Below, piece after piece: positions 19,455-22,107 of a DNA stretch of 22,107 nt. The notes under the pieces were generated by a model. It saw nothing but the letters and a program-made list of their open reading frames with translations, was not told the DNA's origin and did no database searches. This stretch comes from Caldifarciminota bacterium (GTDB lineage Bacteria > Hydrothermota > Tepidihabitantia > B3-TA06). Every line of letters starts with the position of its first letter. The first letter of the stretch is position 1. A program made the translations under genes and the position numbers. Location of the stretch: the NCBI GenBank assembly GCA_014729665.1, contig WJJO01000016.1, forward strand, positions 1 to 22,107, read 5' to 3'.

Positions 19455-21253
19455 AGCGTTTATTAGCATCGATATTCCTTGGGTTACTGCTTATCTCCCT
19501 GTTCGGAAAAGCCCAGGACGACATTGGCGGCAATGCATTTACCCTTATGGAAACCGGTTTCGGTGCATACGGACCGGCAATAGGAGGGTGTGGTACAGCA
19601 TGGTCGGGTGATGCATCGAATATGTGGTACAACCCCGCGGGTCTTGAGGGCCTGAGAAGGGGTGAAGTCATGCTGGGTTACCGCCTGTGGCTGGCTTCCA
19701 TTCACGACGAGTTCATAGGATTTGCCTGGCCTACAAAAAGGGTAACCTTTGGTGCGGCAGCCTTCTACTCCTTGACCGGGGTGCAAACATGGGGTGATGA
19801 CAATACACCTCAGGGGAAGGTTTATCCACAGAGCATGGTTATAGATTTTGCCTTCGCGTATTCGTTCAACAGGTCATTATCCGCAGGTCTGGGGGGGAAA
19901 TTCCTCTACGAGAATCTGATTGAGGTAACCGGGAAAGGTGCGGTTTTCGATGCGGGTCTCAGATGGCAGCCTGCAAAATGGATTGCGGTCGGTGCCGTAT
20001 TACGGAACATAGGAGCTGAGATTAACTATGGACAGATAAACACACGGGTTCCTTTCGGTGGAAGCGTCGGCTTGAACCTGCAAGTGTTGCCCTCAACCAG
20101 CCTTTCACTCAGTGTAGGCGGAACGAACGATGCCGGTTTCGATGCACGCACAGGTGTCGAGGTTAGACCACACGAAATTATATCTATCCGAGCCGGAACC
20201 AGGTTTAACTCCACTTCCTCCTACTGGGGGTTTTGGGCTGTTCCTTCGGTCGGTTTAGGCCTTTACTGGAAAGAATACAGGATAGACTATGCGTTCGTCC
20301 CGTACGGACCACTAGGCGTAACCAATTCTCTTGCCGTTTCACGCTACCTTAACGAGAGACCACCGACCTCAGGGCTGATGGTCAAGGTCGTTGACTCCAG
20401 GGATTCGAGCATGATTTTTGCTCAGGTACGTATGTCCGGAGCGATAAACGATACGTGCGAAACCCTGGGTATGATAAGGAGAGACTGGCTCGAACCGGGT
20501 GAACTTAAACTGAAGGCTGAGGCTGAAGGTTACATACCGGCAGAGAAGCAGCTGTACTTGAAACCTTACGAGACAAACGTTGTGATTCTTCCTCTCGATT
20601 ACATCCCCGGAGGGATCCTTAAGGGTATAGTTGCAGAGCAGGGAACCAGGAATCCTGTCTCGGCAACCATTTACATCAAGGGTGAGACGGTCGACACTGC
20701 CCGAAGTGATCCCGAATGGGGTACCTATCAGAGCGGTCCACTGAAGCCCGGTGAATACGTTATAAGGGTCAATCCTGATGTTGAAAACCTGATCCCCTCG
20801 GTATACCGGGTCGATATTCCCCCGCTGGATACCACTACGATGGACCTATTCGTTTCCCATCACAGGAGAGCCGATGTGATGATGACAATCCACCTGAATT
20901 TCGAGACAGGCAAAGCGGAGCTTCTGCCTGCCCATGCGCCCATACTGGACTCAATCGCACCTGCACTAGAGTCTAACGCCGACTTAGGACTACGTATCGA
21001 GATAGCCGGTCATACAGATGACGTTCCCGTCGTCTACTCCCCCTTCGGGGACAATCAGCGTCTGTCTGAGGCCAGGGCTGAGGCAATCAGATCGTATCTG
21101 GTTGAAAAACACGGGCTTTCGGAAAAGATGTTCGTCTGCAAGGGTTACGGCGACACCCAGCCGCTTTCATCCAACGAATCACCTGAGGGCAGGGCAATGA
21201 ACCGACGCATCGAGTTCCGGTTAATCGAGGTAGATAAAGACGAAAAGAAGTGA
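19451..21253 (+). CDS. PorV/UPF0164-like outer-membrane barrel fused to PEGA-like and OmpA domains
   Basis: A 600-aa protein. The ATG at 19451 overlaps the upstream stop (ATGA) and has GAGGGGGG just before it; the longer frame from 19430 would remove the signal peptide from the N-terminus. Residues 1-22 are a signal peptide (LLASIFLGLLLISLFGKAQ). Residues about 23-297 match the PorV/PorQ/UPF0164 barrel: GCGTAWSGDASNMWYNPAGL, alternating beta strands, and YAFVPYGPLGVTNSLAVS at the end. Residues about 305-475 hold two carboxypeptidase-regulatory/PEGA-like sandwiches (EGYIPAEKQLYL, GGILKGIVAEQGTRNPVSA). Residues about 477-595 are an OmpA peptidoglycan-binding domain (IHLNFETGKAELLP, IAGHTDD, NQRLSEARAEAIRSYL, NRRIEFRL). 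It is a PorV-type barrel tethered to the wall, coupled to a cargo-like gene. Confidence 0.88.
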   Translation: MKRLLASIFLGLLLISLFGKAQDDIGGNAFTLMETGFGAYGPAIGGCGTAWSGDASNMWYNPAGLEGLRRGEVMLGYRLWLASIHDEFIGFAWPTKRVTFGAAAFYSLTGVQTWGDDNTPQGKVYPQSMVIDFAFAYSFNRSLSAGLGGKFLYENLIEVTGKGAVFDAGLRWQPAKWIAVGAVLRNIGAEINYGQINTRVPFGGSVGLNLQVLPSTSLSLSVGGTNDAGFDARTGVEVRPHEIISIRAGTRFNSTSSYWGFWAVPSVGLGLYWKEYRIDYAFVPYGPLGVTNSLAVSRYLNERPPTSGLMVKVVDSRDSSMIFAQVRMSGAINDTCETLGMIRRDWLEPGELKLKAEAEGYIPAEKQLYLKPYETNVVILPLDYIPGGILKGIVAEQGTRNPVSATIYIKGETVDTARSDPEWGTYQSGPLKPGEYVIRVNPDVENLIPSVYRVDIPPLDTTTMDLFVSHHRRADVMMTIHLNFETGKAELLPAHAPILDSIAPALESNADLGLRIEIAGHTDDVPVVYSPFGDNQRLSEARAEAIRSYLVEKHGLSEKMFVCKGYGDTQPLSSNESPEGRAMNRRIEFRLIEVDKDEKK

Positions 21254-21319
21254 TATTTGTGTGGATTAATCCGAAGGTATAAAGGTCTTTCTTTTTCCGA
21301 ACAGTTCGTCTCCTGTCGG

Positions 21320-21347
21320 TTGACACCTCCATACCGCGACCTATAAT
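21320..21347 (+). promoter_or_regulatory. Perfect-consensus sigma-70-type promoter for the tRNA
   Basis: TTGACA (21320-21325), 16-nt spacer, TATAAT (21342-21347). This is the best promoter in the window, with both hexamers at full consensus. Transcription would start near 21354, about 72 nt before the tRNA. Confidence 0.85.
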
Positions 21348-21355
21348 TGAACGTT

Positions 21356-21410
21356 CACGCGGAAAATCCCGTGGGCGTATTAAGGCGAAGTCAAACTTCG
21401 TCATTTTATT
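21356..21410 (+). other. Structured tRNA leader or short terminated RNA
   Basis: Between promoter and tRNA the transcript can form CACG-c-GG/CC-CGTG (21356-21373) and then a CGAAGT/ACTTCG hairpin (21386-21391 with 21395-21400), followed by TCATTTTATT. This would look like a weak terminator for a ~50-nt RNA. It may instead be a 5' leader removed during tRNA maturation. Confidence 0.4.
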
Positions 21411-21425
21411 GAAAATAATTGTTCA

Positions 21426-21507
21426 GCGAGGATGGCGGAACAGGCAGACGCGCTGGATTTAGGATCCAGTGGGGTAACCCGTGGGGGTTCAACTCCCCCT
21501 CCTCGCA
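21426..21507 (+). tRNA. tRNA-Leu, anticodon UAG
   Basis: An 82-nt class II tRNA. The acceptor stem GCGAGGA (21426-21432) pairs with TCCTCGC (21500-21506), with discriminator A at 21507. The anticodon stem CTGGA (21453-21457) / TCCAG (21465-21469) encloses loop TTTAGGA with anticodon TAG at 21460-21462. A variable arm (TGGGGTAACCCGT region) and a GGGGG-TTCAACT-CCCCC T arm follow. The 3' CCA is not encoded, so it must be added by the nucleotidyltransferase. It reads CUA and probably other CUN codons. Confidence 0.96.
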
Positions 21508-21551
21508 TTAACGAAACCTCAGGTTTCGTTAAGCTGGTTAAACGTTTTAAC
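21508..21551 (+). terminator. Two tandem hairpins between tRNA-Leu and tig
   Basis: TTAACGAAACC (21508-21518) and GGTTTCGTTAA (21522-21532) form a perfect 11-bp stem starting at the first base after the tRNA. A second small stem GTTAAA/TTTAAC (21537-21542, 21546-21551) follows. There is no T run directly after the first stem, so it may mark a 3' processing point as much as termination. Confidence 0.45.
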
Positions 21552-21568
21552 GTAAGGAATGTAATAAG

Positions 21569-22107
21569 GTGGAGACTAACGCAGTTAACAAATCGGACTG
21601 GCTTTTAGCAATAGAAGGCAAGGTTGAACCCGAAGAGGTAAAGGCCGAAAAGCAGAAGTTGCTTCGCCGGTTCGCAAAGAAGGTAAGGATTCAGGGTTTC
21701 CGCAAGGGGAAGGCCCCGATAGCGATGATTGCTTCGCGCTACGAAGAGGAGGTAAAGACCCAACTGGTTGAGGACTTTGCCACCAGAGCGTTTCGAGACG
21801 CCCTTGACGAGAGGAAGTTTCACCCGATAACACAGGGAAAACTGACCTACTGGAACTTTATCGAAACAGGCGAGCTTCGCTTCGAGGTTGAGGTCGAGGT
21901 TTTACCCGATATCGAAGTTCACGGGTATAAAAACCTCAAGCTGGAACCGGTTCCACCTCCCTCAACCGAGGAACTGGTGGAGAAGAGGCTCGAGAACCTC
22001 AGACAGCATTCTGCACGGGTTGAACCTGTTGATCGTGAATCAAGGCAGGGCGATTACCTGCGCTGCGACTATTCGGTGTACCGTGACGGGGTCAAGCAGG
22101 ATAGGCA
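21569..22107 (+). CDS. tig: Trigger factor, N-terminal part (3' end outside window)
   Basis: The frame is open from GTG at 21569 to the window end (179 codons), with AAGGA (21554-21558) about 10 nt upstream. The ribosome-docking signature GFRKGKAP appears at residues about 45-52 (VRIQGFRKGKAPIAMIASRY). The surrounding pattern also fits the trigger factor N-domain: EPEEVKAEKQKLLRRFAKKV before the loop, and the FEVEVEVLPDIEVHGYKNLKLE strand ending the N-domain. The region after about residue 145 (SARVEPVDRESRQGDYLRCDY) begins the PPIase-like domain. Trigger factor binds ribosomes beside protein L23 and holds nascent chains. It commonly precedes clpP/clpX, which may lie beyond the window. Confidence 0.93.
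   Translation, partial: METNAVNKSDWLLAIEGKVEPEEVKAEKQKLLRRFAKKVRIQGFRKGKAPIAMIASRYEEEVKTQLVEDFATRAFRDALDERKFHPITQGKLTYWNFIETGELRFEVEVEVLPDIEVHGYKNLKLEPVPPPSTEELVEKRLENLRQHSARVEPVDRESRQGDYLRCDYSVYRDGVKQDR

Noticed and set aside
1..22107. CRISPR array, transposase, integrase, phage genes
   Set aside because: No direct-repeat/spacer pattern, no terminal inverted repeats with target duplications and no related protein signature were seen.

Overview
The window looks like a chromosome segment from a Gram-negative, uncultivated-type bacterium of the FCB-like or candidate-phylum kind (WOR-3/Stahlbacteria or a relative is my best guess; this rests on protein style, not a search). The reasons are large secreted proteins ending in a FlgD-Ig/Por-secretion-like C-terminal domain (NYPNPF-type entry, GIYLVRM, terminal ATKKVVLY), a PorV-like outer-membrane barrel fused to an OmpA domain, strong AAGGAGG ribosome-binding sites, and tRNA genes without an encoded CCA.

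Layout. 1-417: 3' end of an aldehyde dehydrogenase (+). 570-8672 (all -): a TPR/PD40 propeller protein, a 175-aa mini protein with a C-terminal sorting-like domain, and a two-gene tandem of paralogous ~1000-aa secreted proteins, also with sorting-like C-termini. 9102-15151 (all +): a GT2 glycosyltransferase, a GT4 glycosyltransferase, a UPF0104/LPG-synthase-TM membrane protein and a YfhO-like GT-C membrane protein, closed by a clear intrinsic terminator. The last three genes overlap. 15214-15960 (-): a lipoprotein. 16152-21253 (+): a seven-bladed FG-GAP propeller protein with four ~123-aa repeats and a C-terminal sorting-like domain, whose reading frame is broken by one in-frame TAA; it overlaps by 4 nt a PorV-like/OmpA fusion. 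21426-21507: tRNA-Leu(UAG) behind a perfect-consensus promoter. 21569-end: 5' part of trigger factor (tig).

How it fits together. Most of the window serves the cell envelope: cargo proteins with C-terminal sorting-like domains, a barrel of the PorV family (the type IX shuttle/attachment component family) and a module that could make and use lipid-linked sugars outside the membrane. The two most unexpected signals are (a) two almost identical sigma-54 (-24/-12) promoter motifs, TGGCACG-N4-TTGCT, in front of the minus-strand genes for sorting-domain proteins, and (b) the single in-frame ochre codon exactly between propeller blades 2 and 3 of an otherwise intact 1100-codon gene. Nothing resembling a CRISPR array, phage or insertion sequence was seen.
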